The notes: generated from the letters alone by a model not told the origin. DNA of 64,000 nucleotides from an uncultured Desulfatitalea sp. (GCA_937868765.1 CALMNL010000006.1:496001-560000), one strand, 5' to 3'. Positions 1-8,907 are shown, numbered from the stretch's first letter. A program made the numbers and translations.

Positions 1-252
1 GCCTTCCATGGTGGGGTGGTAGTGGAAGGGGGCGTCCAGGTGGGTGCCCGAGTGGGTGGTCAGGTGCACGAATTCCACGGCCCAGCCGAGCCCGCCGGGC
101 AGCTGCTCTTTTTTGAGGCCCGGGAAAAATTGGGTCATCTGTTCCGCCCCCATGAGATGATCGGCGTAGTCGATCTGGGGAATCATCATTGCCGGGTCGC
201 TGGGCAGTCCGGCTTCGATGGCAATTGATAGATCGATGATTTTTCTTGCCAT
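1..252 (-). CDS. Cyclase-family protein (kynurenine formamidase-like), N-terminal part
   Basis: The first 84 codons of a minus-strand gene are present; the rest lies beyond the left edge. The ATG at 252 has a GAGG element about 7 bases upstream. Residues about 65-76 read TTHSGTHLDAPF, the HxGTHxDxPxHF-type metal-binding signature of the cyclase family (Pfam PF04199), whose members hydrolyse amide or lactone bonds, for example in N-formylkynurenine. The N-terminal IIDLS.. stretch also fits. The substrate cannot be told from this fragment. It diverges from the peroxiredoxin gene, so about 210 bp between them hold both promoters. Confidence 0.8.
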   Translation of the reverse strand, partial: MARKIIDLSIAIEAGLPSDPAMMIPQIDYADHLMGAEQMTQFFPGLKKEQLPGGLGWAVEFVHLTTHSGTHLDAPFHYHPTMEG

Positions 253-464
253 GATAACCTCGCTCGATGGTGAGAGTTTCCGGCGATCTTTGTGGATGGA
301 GACCACTATTACGGGGTATGGACCGGATGTCAATACCTGTGCGGCTGCGGGTTCCCGGGCCGAATCCATTTGTGGTTTTTGGTCCGGCTTGAAAGCGGCG
401 CAAAGGGTCTTAGCTTGGCCGGCATCAAAGTAGCTGATGGCCAATATGACACAAGGAGGCAAGC

Positions 465-929
465 ATGGCACATCTGAATCCAGGGGACAGCGCACCGGAC
501 TTTGCTTTGTTGGATCAAAACGGCCGGGAGGTCAGGCTCGGCGATTTCAAGGGAAACAGGCTGTTCCTCTATTTTTATCCCAAAGCGAACACGTCGGGCT
601 GAACGGCCCAGTCCGAGGCGGTGCGGGACGCACTGCCCGAATTGCGGCGGTTGAAGGTGGCGGCCCTGGGGATCAGCCCCGACGGGCCGCCCCAGCAGAA
701 GAAATTCGACGAAAAGTACAATTTGGGATTTCCCCTTTTGTCCGATCCGGAGCACCAGGTGGCGCAGGCCTACGGCGTTTGGGGCCAGAAGCAGATGTAC
801 GGCAAGACTTCGGAAGGCATCATCCGTTCGGCCTTTCTGGTCGATGCCGAAGGGCGCATCGAGCAGGCCTGGTACAAAATCAGCCCGGCCGAGACGGTAC
901 CCAAGTTGCTCGATGCATTGGCCGTCTAG
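465..929 (+). CDS. Peroxiredoxin (BCP/AhpC-TSA family) with selenocysteine encoded by TGA at 600-602
   Basis: The ATG at 465 follows a perfect AGGAGG (454-459). The frame reads through an in-frame TGA at 600-602 (codon 46) and continues to TAG at 927-929, giving 154 residues. Codons before and after the TGA both encode clear peroxiredoxin sequence. The TGA falls exactly at the peroxidatic position of the PxxxTxxC motif, here read as PKANTSGUT, and the conserved Arg of the IIRSAFLVD stretch is downstream. No cysteine occurs anywhere in the chain, so it would be a one-Sec enzyme with no resolving Cys. A hairpin 22 nt after the TGA fits a bacterial SECIS. Family role: thiol-dependent reduction of hydrogen peroxide and organic peroxides in the cytoplasm. 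Its stop overlaps the stop of the convergent cydB. A conventional caller would report only 621-929 or a pseudogene. Confidence 0.85.
617..637 (+). promoter_or_regulatory. Candidate bacterial SECIS hairpin inside the peroxiredoxin gene
   Basis: GGCGGTGC (617-624) pairs with GCACTGCC (630-637), giving 8 bp with one G-U pair and a 5-nt loop, GGGAC. The loop starts 22 nt after the in-frame TGA and has G at its first two positions. Both features match the known bacterial SECIS model, in which an apical loop starting with G lies roughly 16-37 nt downstream of UGA and is bound by SelB. Confidence 0.7.
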
Positions 930-1924
930 TGGTAGCCGGCATCTTCCTCGGCCACCTTGCCGCGAAAAACCCAGTAACTGTAAAAGGTATAGCCCAGTAC
1001 GAAGGGCAGGATGGTAAGGGCGCCGATGAGGGTGATGACCTGGGTTTCGGGCTGGGCCGCGGCCTGATGAATGGTGAGATCGGGCAATACCGCAAAGGGG
1101 TAGATCCCCGATTGCAAGCCGAGATAAGCGGAAAAGAACATGATCAGCGCCGCGACGAAGGGCATTTTTTCTCGCCGCGCCTGGAGGCTTTTGAGCATCA
1201 GAACGAAGCCGATCAAGCCCATAACGGGGAAAATCCAGACAACGTAGGCCCGGGGCACGGTCCACCAGCGGGCCATGATCTCCGGGGCGCGGAAGGGGGT
1301 CCAGATGCTCACGATCAGCATGAACCCGGCGACGGCCAGAACAGCCGCCCGGGCCTGGCGGAAGGCCCGCGCCTGCAATTCACCCCTGGTTTTAATTATG
1401 AGGTAACAGGCGCCAAGCAGGGCGTATCCGGCAATGAGCGCCAGGCCCACCATTATGTTGAAGGGGCTGAGCCAATCGAACGCGCCGCCGGCGAAGACGG
1501 CGTTCTGCATTTTGATCCCGGAAATGTAGGCCCCCAAGGTCAGTCCCTGGGCGAAGGCGGCTACGATGCTGCCGCCGAAAAAGGCGCGATTCCAGGCCAC
1601 CGTATGTGTTGACTTGGCCCTGAATTCGAAAGCCACCCCCCGGAAGATGAGGCCGAAGAGGAAGGTGAGCAGTGGAATATAAAGGGCACTGAACAGCACG
1701 GTATAGATCCTGGGGAAGGTGGCGAACAAGGCGCCGCCGCCGAAGACGATCCAGGTCTGGTTGGCGTCCCACACCGGGCCGATGGCGGCCATCATCACAT
1801 CCCGTTCGCGTTCGTCCTTGGCAAAGGGAAACAGAATTCCCACCCCCAGGGTGAATCCATCGAGGATCACGTAGAGGATGACCACCACGCCTACCAGGCA
1901 GACCCACAGATTGACCAGATCCAT
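926..1924 (-). CDS. cydB: Cytochrome bd ubiquinol oxidase subunit II
   Basis: A 332-residue, multi-spanning membrane protein. The N-terminal helix ends in DGFTLGVGIL, matching the conserved DGF segment of CydB, and the whole chain is hydrophobic with about eight predicted helices. With CydA it forms the quinol oxidase that reduces O2 to water without proton pumping. It starts 20 bp after the cydA stop, so the two are co-transcribed. Its stop codon shares the palindromic CTAG (926-929) with the stop of the convergent peroxiredoxin gene, leaving no space for a small cydX gene behind it. In an anaerobe the enzyme is generally an oxygen-scavenging respiratory oxidase. Confidence 0.95.
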   Translation of the reverse strand: MDLVNLWVCLVGVVVILYVILDGFTLGVGILFPFAKDERERDVMMAAIGPVWDANQTWIVFGGGALFATFPRIYTVLFSALYIPLLTFLFGLIFRGVAFEFRAKSTHTVAWNRAFFGGSIVAAFAQGLTLGAYISGIKMQNAVFAGGAFDWLSPFNIMVGLALIAGYALLGACYLIIKTRGELQARAFRQARAAVLAVAGFMLIVSIWTPFRAPEIMARWWTVPRAYVVWIFPVMGLIGFVLMLKSLQARREKMPFVAALIMFFSAYLGLQSGIYPFAVLPDLTIHQAAAQPETQVITLIGALTILPFVLGYTFYSYWVFRGKVAEEDAGYH

Positions 1925-1944
1925 CGTTTCATCTCCTTTGAGGT

Positions 1945-3309
1945 TTATCGGCCGGCGTCAGCGGCACGTCCCATGCGTTGCACCGATGGGATGGGGGTTT
2001 CCATGTCGGGGCCTTTATGCAGCGTCTGCAAGGTGTAATAGAAGTAAGAAGCGCCGATGACGCCGAAGAAGAGACCGAACATCATCAGGGACCATATCAC
2101 GTTGCCGGGGGCAATGGGGCTGGCGCCTTCGCTGGTGCGCAACAGACCGTAGACCAGCCAGGGTTGACGGCCCATCTCGGCGGTGACCCAACCCAGAATG
2201 GTCGCCACGAATCCCAGGGGCTGGATGGCAACCAGGACCTTCAGGAAGATCGGCGTGTCGAAGATGCGACGGCGGAACCACAGCCAGGCCGCCCAAAGCA
2301 TGACGAAGAAAAAGAGGAAGCCGATGGCCACCATGATGCGGAAGGTCCAGAAGGTGACCAGGATGTTGGGGCGGTCCTCTTTGGGGAACTCTTTCAACCC
2401 CCTGACCTGGCCGTCCAGGGAGTGGGTCAGCAACAGGCTGAGCATGTTGGGTACGGTGATTTCGAACCGATTGCGCTCATTTTGCGCATCGGGCAGGGCA
2501 AAAGCGATGAAATCCGCGCCCCTGCCGACGTTGGTCTCCCAGTGGGCCTCCATGGCAGCCAGCTTGGCCGGTTGGTGCTCGAAGACGGCCAGGCCTTTGG
2601 CGTCGCCCACCACCACCTGCAGGGGCGCCATCACCGCTGCCATGATCAGGGCCAAGGCCAGAGAGCGTTTGTAAAAGTCGACATGGAATCCTTTGAGCAG
2701 GTAATAGGCGCTGATGCCGGCTACCACGAAGGCGGCGGTTGAATAGCTGGCCAGGAGCATATGGGCGATGTGGGTGGGAAAGGAGGGGTTGAAGATGGCC
2801 TCCTTGAAACTGGTGATCATGAAGGTGCCGTCCACCAGCTTGTAGCCGGCCGGGCTCTGCATCCAGGCGTTGGCCGCCATGATCCAGAACGCCGAAAAAG
2901 TGGCGCCCAGGGCCACCAGGCAGGTGGAGAGAAAGTGCAGGGTCGGCGGCACGCGCTTCCATCCGAACAGCATGATTCCCAGAAACCCGGCCTCCAGAAA
3001 GAAGGCGGTCATGCCCTCGTAGGCCAGCATGGGGGCCATAACATTGGCCACTCGTTGGGAGAAGACCGCGAAATTGGTGCCGAACTCGAACTCCAGGGTG
3101 ATGCCCGTGACGACACCGACGGCAAAGTGGATGGCAAAGATCTTCACCCAGAAACGGTACATGCGGTAGTAAAGCGCATTCTTCGTCTTGAGCCAAAGCG
3201 CTTCCACAACCACCAGATATACCGCCAGCCCGATGGTCAGCGTGGGAAAGATGATGTGAAAGGCGGTGGTCAAGCCGAATTGGATACGCGATAAGAGTAA
3301 AGTGTCCAT
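1945..3309 (-). CDS. cydA: Cytochrome bd ubiquinol oxidase subunit I
   Basis: 454 residues. Haem ligands of the family can be placed: His18 in the first helix (TTAFHII), His183 (THIAHMLL) and Met326 (FWTFRIMV). The GRQPW motif is at 380-384. The loop after residue 240 is short, so this is a short-Q-loop form closer to CIO-type oxidases than to the long E. coli type. It is the first gene of the cydAB operon and diverges from the HtrA-like gene. A 9-bp imperfect hairpin (arms 3351-3359 and 3372-3380) lies in its 5' region. Sensitivity to cyanide cannot be told from sequence. Confidence 0.95.
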   Translation of the reverse strand: MDTLLLSRIQFGLTTAFHIIFPTLTIGLAVYLVVVEALWLKTKNALYYRMYRFWVKIFAIHFAVGVVTGITLEFEFGTNFAVFSQRVANVMAPMLAYEGMTAFFLEAGFLGIMLFGWKRVPPTLHFLSTCLVALGATFSAFWIMAANAWMQSPAGYKLVDGTFMITSFKEAIFNPSFPTHIAHMLLASYSTAAFVVAGISAYYLLKGFHVDFYKRSLALALIMAAVMAPLQVVVGDAKGLAVFEHQPAKLAAMEAHWETNVGRGADFIAFALPDAQNERNRFEITVPNMLSLLLTHSLDGQVRGLKEFPKEDRPNILVTFWTFRIMVAIGFLFFFVMLWAAWLWFRRRIFDTPIFLKVLVAIQPLGFVATILGWVTAEMGRQPWLVYGLLRTSEGASPIAPGNVIWSLMMFGLFFGVIGASYFYYTLQTLHKGPDMETPIPSVQRMGRAADAGR

Positions 3310-3350
3310 GATCTCTTCCAGTTGATGAATGGGTTAAGGCGATGAAGCCA

Positions 3351-3380
3351 GGGCATGCCGACCCGCCCGGGGGCGTGCCC
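3351..3380. other. Inverted repeat in the cydA / HtrA-like divergent spacer
   Basis: GGGCATGCC (3351-3359) and GGCGTGCCC (3372-3380) are complementary with one G-T pair around a 12-nt centre. The repeat begins 42 bp upstream of the cydA start and could be a 5'-UTR hairpin or a regulator site. There is no T-run on either side, so it is not an obvious terminator. Confidence 0.35.
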
Positions 3381-3508
3381 ACGAGGAGCGAAGCAACAAC
3401 CAATTCCATTGAGCGCGCGCAGTCGTCGCCCCGCTTCCGATATTGCCTTCGGGATAGAATTGCCTTACAGTAGACCCCACCATTATAACGAACAAAGGAA
3501 GGCGGTCA

Positions 3509-5035
3509 ATGCCCATATTAAAAAGAGGTTCGTTGTTTACCATCTGGATTTTTGCGCTGATCATCGTCTGGGCGCTTCCCGATATCGGTTTGGCCGGCAG
3601 CCCCATAGAGAGCCTGCGGCGCAGCGTGGTGCGCATTTACACCGTTTCCCAGACGCCTGATTATTCGGTGCCCTGGGACCCGGGCAGTTCCCAGGAAGGG
3701 TGGGGGTCGGGTTTCATCATCGACGGTCGCCGCATATTGACCAATGCGCATGTGGTCAGCAATGCGCGATTCATATCGCTGGAGAAAGAGAATGACGCGC
3801 GGCGCTATGAAGCCCGGGTAAAGTTCATTGCCCATGATTGCGATCTGGCCATGCTGGAAGTGGTCGATGCGGCCTTTTTCCAGGGGACCTCTGCTCTGAA
3901 ACTGGGGGGCGTGCCGGCTCTGGATTCGGTGGTGACCGTTTTGGGCTATCCCATCGGTGGAGACCGTCTTTCCGTGACCCGCGGTATCGTATCGCGCATC
4001 GATTACCGGGGATATGCCCATTCCGGAGTGGACAGCCACCTGGTGGTGCAGATCGATGCCGCCATCAATCCGGGTAACAGCGGCGGACCGGTGATCCAAG
4101 ACGGACAACTGGTGGGCGTTGCTTTTCAGGGCTTCAGCGGCATGGTGGCGCAGAATGTGGGCTATATGATTCCCACGCCCGTGGTGACGCGTTTCCTGCA
4201 GGATGTGGCCGACGGCCACTATGATTCCTATGTCGACGTAGGATTTCAATACTTCCCCCTGATCAATGCCACTGAACGACGCGCCCTGGGACTGGGGCCG
4301 GGAGATTATGGCGTGATGGTCGGGGAGATTTTCCGGGCCGGCGCGGCCTATGGGTATCTGCAGACCGGAGATGTCCTGCTGGCCATCGACAATCTGCCCA
4401 TATTCGCCGACGGCCGCGTGGCCCTGGACAATGACCGCCTGATGCTCAACGAAGTGGTGGAGCGCAAGTTCAAGGGAGACACCGTGCTCCTCGAGCTGAT
4501 GCGCCAAGGGCAGAAGAAGACGATCCGTATGCCGCTCAACACGCCCTGGCCCTACCTGATGCACGCGAACCAGTACGATGTACGACCGCGTTTCTACATC
4601 TTCGGCGGCTTGCTTTTTCAGCCGCTCAGCAGCGGCTTTTATGCCGCGCTCCAGAGCAAGCCGTTGTTGCTGCGCTACTATTACACCCAGTTCCTCGAGG
4701 ATGAGCTCTATCTCAAGCACCCCGAAGTGGTGGTGATCAGCAAGGTGTTCCCCGATGCCAGCACCAGTTATCTGGAAGGATTCGTCTATGGGATCGTGGA
4801 TCAGGTGAACGACACCAAGATCCGGACCCTGAACGACCTGGCCACGGCCTTCGAACGTCCGGCGGAATTTTACGTGATCCATCTGGTGGACGACCCCCAA
4901 CCGCTGGTGCTCGAGGGCAAGGCGGCCAGGGAAGCCCGGGAGCGCATCTCCCGACAGTATGGCATTACCCAGGAGGCCTATCTGGAAGATAGCTTCGTGC
5001 CGCCGGAGTGGATGAAAGCCCAGCCCGAAAAATAA
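3509..5035 (+). CDS. HtrA/Deg-family trypsin-like serine protease with PDZ region
   Basis: 508 residues. A hydrophobic stretch at about 8-28 is a signal peptide or anchor, so the protease should act in the periplasm. The catalytic triad is complete: His81 in ILTNAHVVS, Asp112 in HDCDLAML and Ser191 in INPGNSGGPV. A PDZ-like region follows (about 230-360), then a long C-terminal extension to 508 that is larger than in DegP and recalls the plant Deg9/Deg7-like layout. It is followed after 41 bp by a paralogue without the catalytic residues. The likely role is envelope protein quality control. Its substrate and any dependence on its neighbour are unknown. Confidence 0.88.
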   Translation: MPILKRGSLFTIWIFALIIVWALPDIGLAGSPIESLRRSVVRIYTVSQTPDYSVPWDPGSSQEGWGSGFIIDGRRILTNAHVVSNARFISLEKENDARRYEARVKFIAHDCDLAMLEVVDAAFFQGTSALKLGGVPALDSVVTVLGYPIGGDRLSVTRGIVSRIDYRGYAHSGVDSHLVVQIDAAINPGNSGGPVIQDGQLVGVAFQGFSGMVAQNVGYMIPTPVVTRFLQDVADGHYDSYVDVGFQYFPLINATERRALGLGPGDYGVMVGEIFRAGAAYGYLQTGDVLLAIDNLPIFADGRVALDNDRLMLNEVVERKFKGDTVLLELMRQGQKKTIRMPLNTPWPYLMHANQYDVRPRFYIFGGLLFQPLSSGFYAALQSKPLLLRYYYTQFLEDELYLKHPEVVVISKVFPDASTSYLEGFVYGIVDQVNDTKIRTLNDLATAFERPAEFYVIHLVDDPQPLVLEGKAAREARERISRQYGITQEAYLEDSFVPPEWMKAQPEK

Positions 5036-5076
5036 CCTCGCGGGCCTGCGCCCGCGCCAAACCATCGCGAGAGACC

Positions 5077-6585
5077 ATGGCTAATTTCAAAAATATGCGT
5101 CTGTTCCTGGCGGCGGCTCTGTTTGGCCTGATCGCCGCTTGCAGCAGCTTTCGGCCCGCGCTGCCGGAAAGCCCCCTGCCGCCTTCGGCCCAGCGTTCGC
5201 TGATGCGGGTGACGGTCACCAGCCAGGGGTACATCTTCCATCGGCCCTGGCAGCAACGTCGCACGGTGACCCAGACCGCCATCGGCGCCATCGTGCCCGG
5301 AGGCCGCATTCTGGTGACCAGCACCCTGGTGGCCGATCAGCGGTACATCGAGCTGGAAACCCTCGACACCCAGCAAAGGCAGGCGGCGCGGGTGGCCGTG
5401 GTGGACTACGAAGCCAACCTGGCCCTGCTCGAGCCCATGGATCCGGCCTTCCTAGCTGGGCGCACCGCCTTTGAACTGGCCGGTGACGCCGCTCTGGGCG
5501 ACCGCCTCACCATCTGGCAAGTCAAACCCAACGGCGATGTGCTTTCCGCAGACGGTCAGCTGACGTCGGTGGAGCTGGGTATTTTTTCACTGGATCAATT
5601 CTTTTTGACCTATCGGTTGAGCAGTTCCCTGCAATATCGATTCAACAATGTGACGCTGCCGGTGGTGCGCGAAGGGGCCCTGGCCGGCCTGGTGCTGCGC
5701 CAGAGCGCAACCGGTCAGACCATCGAGGTGGTCTCCACCCCCGTGATCCGTCACTTTCTGGCCGACGCCCGGGATGGCCAATATGCTGGATTCCCCACGG
5801 CCGGTTTTCACTATGGGGCCACCACCGACCCCCAATTGCGACGCTACATCGGCTTGCCTGATGGCACCTCCGGCATCTATGTGGAAAAGGTGATCAAAGG
5901 GGGACCGGCGGACAAATCCGGGTTGCGCGCCGGCGATGTCATCCTGCAAATGGGCGATTACCCCATTTCCAACGAGGGGCAGTTTCAAGACCCCCTCTAC
6001 GGGCGCACCTCCGTGGTGCACTTGATCAGGACCCTTTACCATGTTGGCGACGCTTTGAAGCTGCAAGTCTATCGCCAGGGAAAAACCTTTCCTATTCAGG
6101 TGGTTCTGGATCACCGCCGCCCGGATCAATACCTGGTGCCCCCTTACATGTTCGATCAGCCGCCGGCGTATCTGATCGTGGGCGGGCTGATCCTGCAGGA
6201 GCTCTCCGTCCCCTATCTGCGGGAATACGGCAATGACTGGGCCTCCACCGCGCCCGTCGATCTGCTCTACTACCAGCAGAACCAGGATTATCCAAACGGC
6301 GGCGAACAGCGGGAAAAGATCGTCATCATCTCGGATACCATTCCCACTTCTTACTCCATCGGGTATGAAAACCTTTCCAATCTGGTGGTGACCCGGGTCA
6401 ACGGCCGAAACATCGGCAAATTGTCCGATGTGCGCCGCGCCCTGGCATCGCCGGTGAGCGGTTTCCACAAAATAGAGCTGCAACAGCACCCCAAGGTAAT
6501 TTACCTGGATCCCAAAGAGCTTCCTCTGATTCACCAACTCATCATCAAGCGCTACCGGATTCCCATTCCGCCTCTGACGCCGTAA
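5077..6585 (+). CDS. HtrA-like lipoprotein without a catalytic triad (pseudoprotease)
   Basis: 502 residues. The start at 5077 gives a lipoprotein signal peptide ending in LIAAC; a longer frame to 5008 would put 23 residues before it. The fold matches the upstream protease along its length: ILVTSTLV replaces ILTNAHVV, NLALLE replaces DLAMLE, and the GNSGG serine segment is replaced by NVTLPVVREG. His, Asp and Ser are thus all absent. A PDZ domain is recognisable (SGIYVEKVIKGGPADKSGLR, about 265-340). It is probably a membrane-tethered, non-proteolytic partner or decoy for the upstream enzyme. Intact length and frame argue against decay. Function is inferred. Confidence 0.8.
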   Translation: MANFKNMRLFLAAALFGLIAACSSFRPALPESPLPPSAQRSLMRVTVTSQGYIFHRPWQQRRTVTQTAIGAIVPGGRILVTSTLVADQRYIELETLDTQQRQAARVAVVDYEANLALLEPMDPAFLAGRTAFELAGDAALGDRLTIWQVKPNGDVLSADGQLTSVELGIFSLDQFFLTYRLSSSLQYRFNNVTLPVVREGALAGLVLRQSATGQTIEVVSTPVIRHFLADARDGQYAGFPTAGFHYGATTDPQLRRYIGLPDGTSGIYVEKVIKGGPADKSGLRAGDVILQMGDYPISNEGQFQDPLYGRTSVVHLIRTLYHVGDALKLQVYRQGKTFPIQVVLDHRRPDQYLVPPYMFDQPPAYLIVGGLILQELSVPYLREYGNDWASTAPVDLLYYQQNQDYPNGGEQREKIVIISDTIPTSYSIGYENLSNLVVTRVNGRNIGKLSDVRRALASPVSGFHKIELQQHPKVIYLDPKELPLIHQLIIKRYRIPIPPLTP

Positions 6586-6638
6586 GCGCTGCCCAGATCG
6601 GTTTCCTGATATTGTTCCACGTGCTAGCAGAACCGGCC

Positions 6639-6666
6639 CGGGACGCCCGTGAAAGCGGGCGTCCCG
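6639..6666 (+). terminator. Strong hairpin after the HtrA-like pair
   Basis: An 11-bp perfect stem, CGGGACGCCCG / CGGGCGTCCCG, with loop TGAAAG lies 54 bp past the stop of the pseudoprotease gene and 112 bp before msrAB. No T-run follows directly, so it may be an attenuating or RNA-stabilising hairpin rather than a classic intrinsic terminator. Confidence 0.5.
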
Positions 6667-6777
6667 ATGATCCCGGGAGAAAGGGGTTTTGACTTTGCAT
6701 GCGAGCGTGCTTACACATCCGTACCTATTGATAAATATTTGAATGGGCTGAGGATCTCGTGCGGAAGCGGAAACGCC

Positions 6778-7950
6778 ATGAAACCCCTGTATATCTTTCA
6801 TATAACGATAGGCGCGGGGCTGTTACTGTGGGCCGGAATCACCGGCTTCCAGGTCATGGCCGATGCGCAAGCGGCAGGTGAAACCATGAAAAATGACTCT
6901 CGCGTATTAGCGACAGCCACCTTCGCAGGGGGCTGTTTTTGGTGCACCGAATCTGATTTCGAAAAATATGAGGGCATCGTCGATGTGATCTCCGGGTACA
7001 CCGGCGGTCACAAGGAGAATCCCACCTATGAGGAGGTATCGGCCGGCAGTACCGGCCATTTGGAAGCCGTTCAGATCCGTTTCGACGAATCGGTTATCAG
7101 CTATGAACGATTGCTGGATATCTTTTGGAAGCACGTGGATCCCACCGATCCAGGCGGACAATTCGTGGATCGGGGGGCGCAATACCGGTCGGCGATATTT
7201 TACCACGATGGCCGCCAGAAGCAATTGGCGGAGGCTTCCAAGCAGGCATTAACGCAAACGAAGCGTTTCGACAGACCGATCGTCACGGAGATACGCCCCG
7301 CTGCAAGCTTTTATCCGGCCGAAACGTACCACCAGGGCTACTACAAAAAAAATCCGCTGCGGTACAAGTTTTACCGCTACAATTCCGGACGGGATCAGTT
7401 TCTGCAAAGGGCATGGCCCCAAGACCAGGCCGGCGTTTCGCCGAAGGAACAAAGAACAGTCGATTTTGTAAAGCCCGATGACCTGCAGTTGCGCCAGCGG
7501 CTCTCTCCCCTGCAGTACAAGGTGACCCAGCAGGAGGGGACCGAGCCGCCCTTTGACAATGCTTACTGGAACCTCAAGGAAGAGGGCATTTACGTGGATA
7601 TCGTCTCGGGCGAGGCTCTTTTCAGTTCCACCGACAAATACGACTCGGGCACCGGCTGGCCCAGCTTCACCCGGCCGCTGGTGCCGGAAAATCTGGTCGA
7701 GAAGAGCGACCGCAGCCTTTTCATGGTACGCACCGAAGTGCGCAGCAGAAAGGCCGATTCCCATCTGGGGCATGTCTTCAACGACGGTCCCCCGCCCACC
7801 GGCCTGCGATATTGCATGAACTCAGCGGCATTGCGTTTCGTGCCCAAGGATCGACTGGAAGCCGAAGGGTACGGACAATTCCTCGGTCTTTTCTCAAGTG
7901 AACCGGCCCCTAAAGCCGTCTCCGGCGAGCAGGGTGCAGCCCAGCGATGA
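6778..7950 (+). CDS. msrAB: Exported bifunctional methionine sulfoxide reductase MsrA-MsrB
   Basis: 390 residues from ATG 6778. The N-terminus has a positively charged start and a hydrophobic core (about 5-28), so the product is exported or anchored. MsrA comes first, with the catalytic GGCFWCTE motif at about 46-53; its active Cys reduces the S epimer of methionine sulfoxide. MsrB follows (about 240-375), with GTGWPSF and the catalytic Cys in [10 protein letters not shown], and reduces the R epimer. The zinc CxxC pairs of many MsrB proteins are not seen. It probably repairs oxidised envelope proteins. Electron delivery to the periplasm is not explained by any neighbour. Confidence 0.92.
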   Translation: MKPLYIFHITIGAGLLLWAGITGFQVMADAQAAGETMKNDSRVLATATFAGGCFWCTESDFEKYEGIVDVISGYTGGHKENPTYEEVSAGSTGHLEAVQIRFDESVISYERLLDIFWKHVDPTDPGGQFVDRGAQYRSAIFYHDGRQKQLAEASKQALTQTKRFDRPIVTEIRPAASFYPAETYHQGYYKKNPLRYKFYRYNSGRDQFLQRAWPQDQAGVSPKEQRTVDFVKPDDLQLRQRLSPLQYKVTQQEGTEPPFDNAYWNLKEEGIYVDIVSGEALFSSTDKYDSGTGWPSFTRPLVPENLVEKSDRSLFMVRTEVRSRKADSHLGHVFNDGPPPTGLRYCMNSAALRFVPKDRLEAEGYGQFLGLFSSEPAPKAVSGEQGAAQR

Positions 7951-7978
7951 AGGCGGATACAGCCTTTTCCTTCAGCCC

Positions 7979-8022
7979 TTGACAAAGCGGTCAGCCATGG
8001 GTTAGTGCCAAGCCGCTGGCAC
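7979..8022 (+). promoter_or_regulatory. Upstream region of the SDR gene: TTGACA box and GTGCCA-N6-TGGCAC palindrome
   Basis: A perfect -35 hexamer TTGACA lies at 7979-7984. The -10 that would follow at about 8002 is poor, but that position overlaps an 18-bp palindrome, GTGCCA AGCCGC TGGCAC, at 8005-8022. The same arms and spacing recur upstream of the kdn operon (16407-16424). A dimeric regulator binding here is plausible but not shown. Confidence 0.4.
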
Positions 8023-8108
8023 AAAACACTACATCCTGAAAATGGAAGCGGCCCGTTAAATTCCCGGGTCGCGATTGCATCGTACCGTATAAATGAGGAG
8101 AAGCGAGC

Positions 8109-8867
8109 ATGGTGGATTTCAGATTGGACGGGAAGATCGCGGTGGTCACCGGCGCCAGCCGGGGGATCGGCCAGGCCATCGCCGAAACATTGGCGGCCTA
8201 CGGCGCCCACTGCATCCTGGTGAGCCGCAAAATAGACTCCCTGCGGGAGGTGGAGGAGAAAATCAGGCAAAACGGGGGAAAAGCCGAATCCATCGCCTGC
8301 CACATGGGGCAATTGGACAAAATCGATGCCCTGATCAACGAGATCAAAAACCGCCACGGGCGACTGGACATCGTGGTCAACAATGCCGCTACCAATCCGC
8401 ATTTCGGCGAGATGACATCCATCGATGAGGGGGCCTGGGAGAAAACCTTCGAAGTCAATGTCAAGGGGCCGTACTTTCTGATCCAGAAAGCGGCGGGCCT
8501 AATGGCCGCCGGCGGTGGCGGCGCCATCGTGAACGTGGCCAGCATCAACGGTGTGCGACCCGCGCCCATGCAAGGGGTCTACTCCATCACCAAAGCAGCC
8601 GTCATCTCCATGACCAAGGCCTATGCCAAGGAACTGGCCCGGCACAAGATTCGGGTCAACGCCTTGCTGCCGGGATTGACCGAAACCAAATTCGCCGGTG
8701 CGCTATTTACCAACGATGCCATCTACAAGTATGCGTTACAAGGAATTCCCCTCAACCGCCATGCCCAGCCCGAAGAGATGGCCGGGGCCGTGCTCTACCT
8801 GGTCTCCGATGCCGCCTCCTTCACCACCGGCACCTATATTGTGTGCGACGGGGGGAGTCTGGCTTAA
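8109..8867 (+). CDS. Short-chain dehydrogenase/reductase (SDR)
   Basis: 252 residues with a ribosome site GGAGAAGC upstream. The classical SDR elements are present: TGASRGIG nucleotide loop (about 14-21), NNAA (about 91-94), the active Ser in NVASING, and YSITK with catalytic Tyr and Lys (about 157-161). The C-terminus ends in the usual GG. SDRs of this type reduce or oxidise a carbonyl/alcohol with NAD(P)(H). The arginine after the first beta-strand (VSRK) leans toward NADP. The substrate is unknown. The gene stands alone between msrAB and a strong terminator and may be regulated through the upstream palindrome. Confidence 0.88.
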   Translation: MVDFRLDGKIAVVTGASRGIGQAIAETLAAYGAHCILVSRKIDSLREVEEKIRQNGGKAESIACHMGQLDKIDALINEIKNRHGRLDIVVNNAATNPHFGEMTSIDEGAWEKTFEVNVKGPYFLIQKAAGLMAAGGGGAIVNVASINGVRPAPMQGVYSITKAAVISMTKAYAKELARHKIRVNALLPGLTETKFAGALFTNDAIYKYALQGIPLNRHAQPEEMAGAVLYLVSDAASFTTGTYIVCDGGSLA

Positions 8868-8907
8868 TCGATCTTGCCCGACAAAGAGCATCGGTACAAT
8901 CTGGATC

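Noticed and set aside
600-602. The TGA as an ordinary stop, making the peroxiredoxin a pseudogene
   Set aside because: Both sides stay in frame, the ribosome site is perfect, the TGA replaces exactly the catalytic residue, and a SECIS-like hairpin follows at the right distance. A random nonsense mutation is a much poorer explanation.
3518-5065. Long open frame on the minus strand opposite the HtrA-like gene (515 codons)
   Set aside because: It is a mirror of the strongly supported plus-strand gene in GC-rich DNA. Its protein has no recognisable domain and is full of His/Gln/Arg runs typical of antisense translation.
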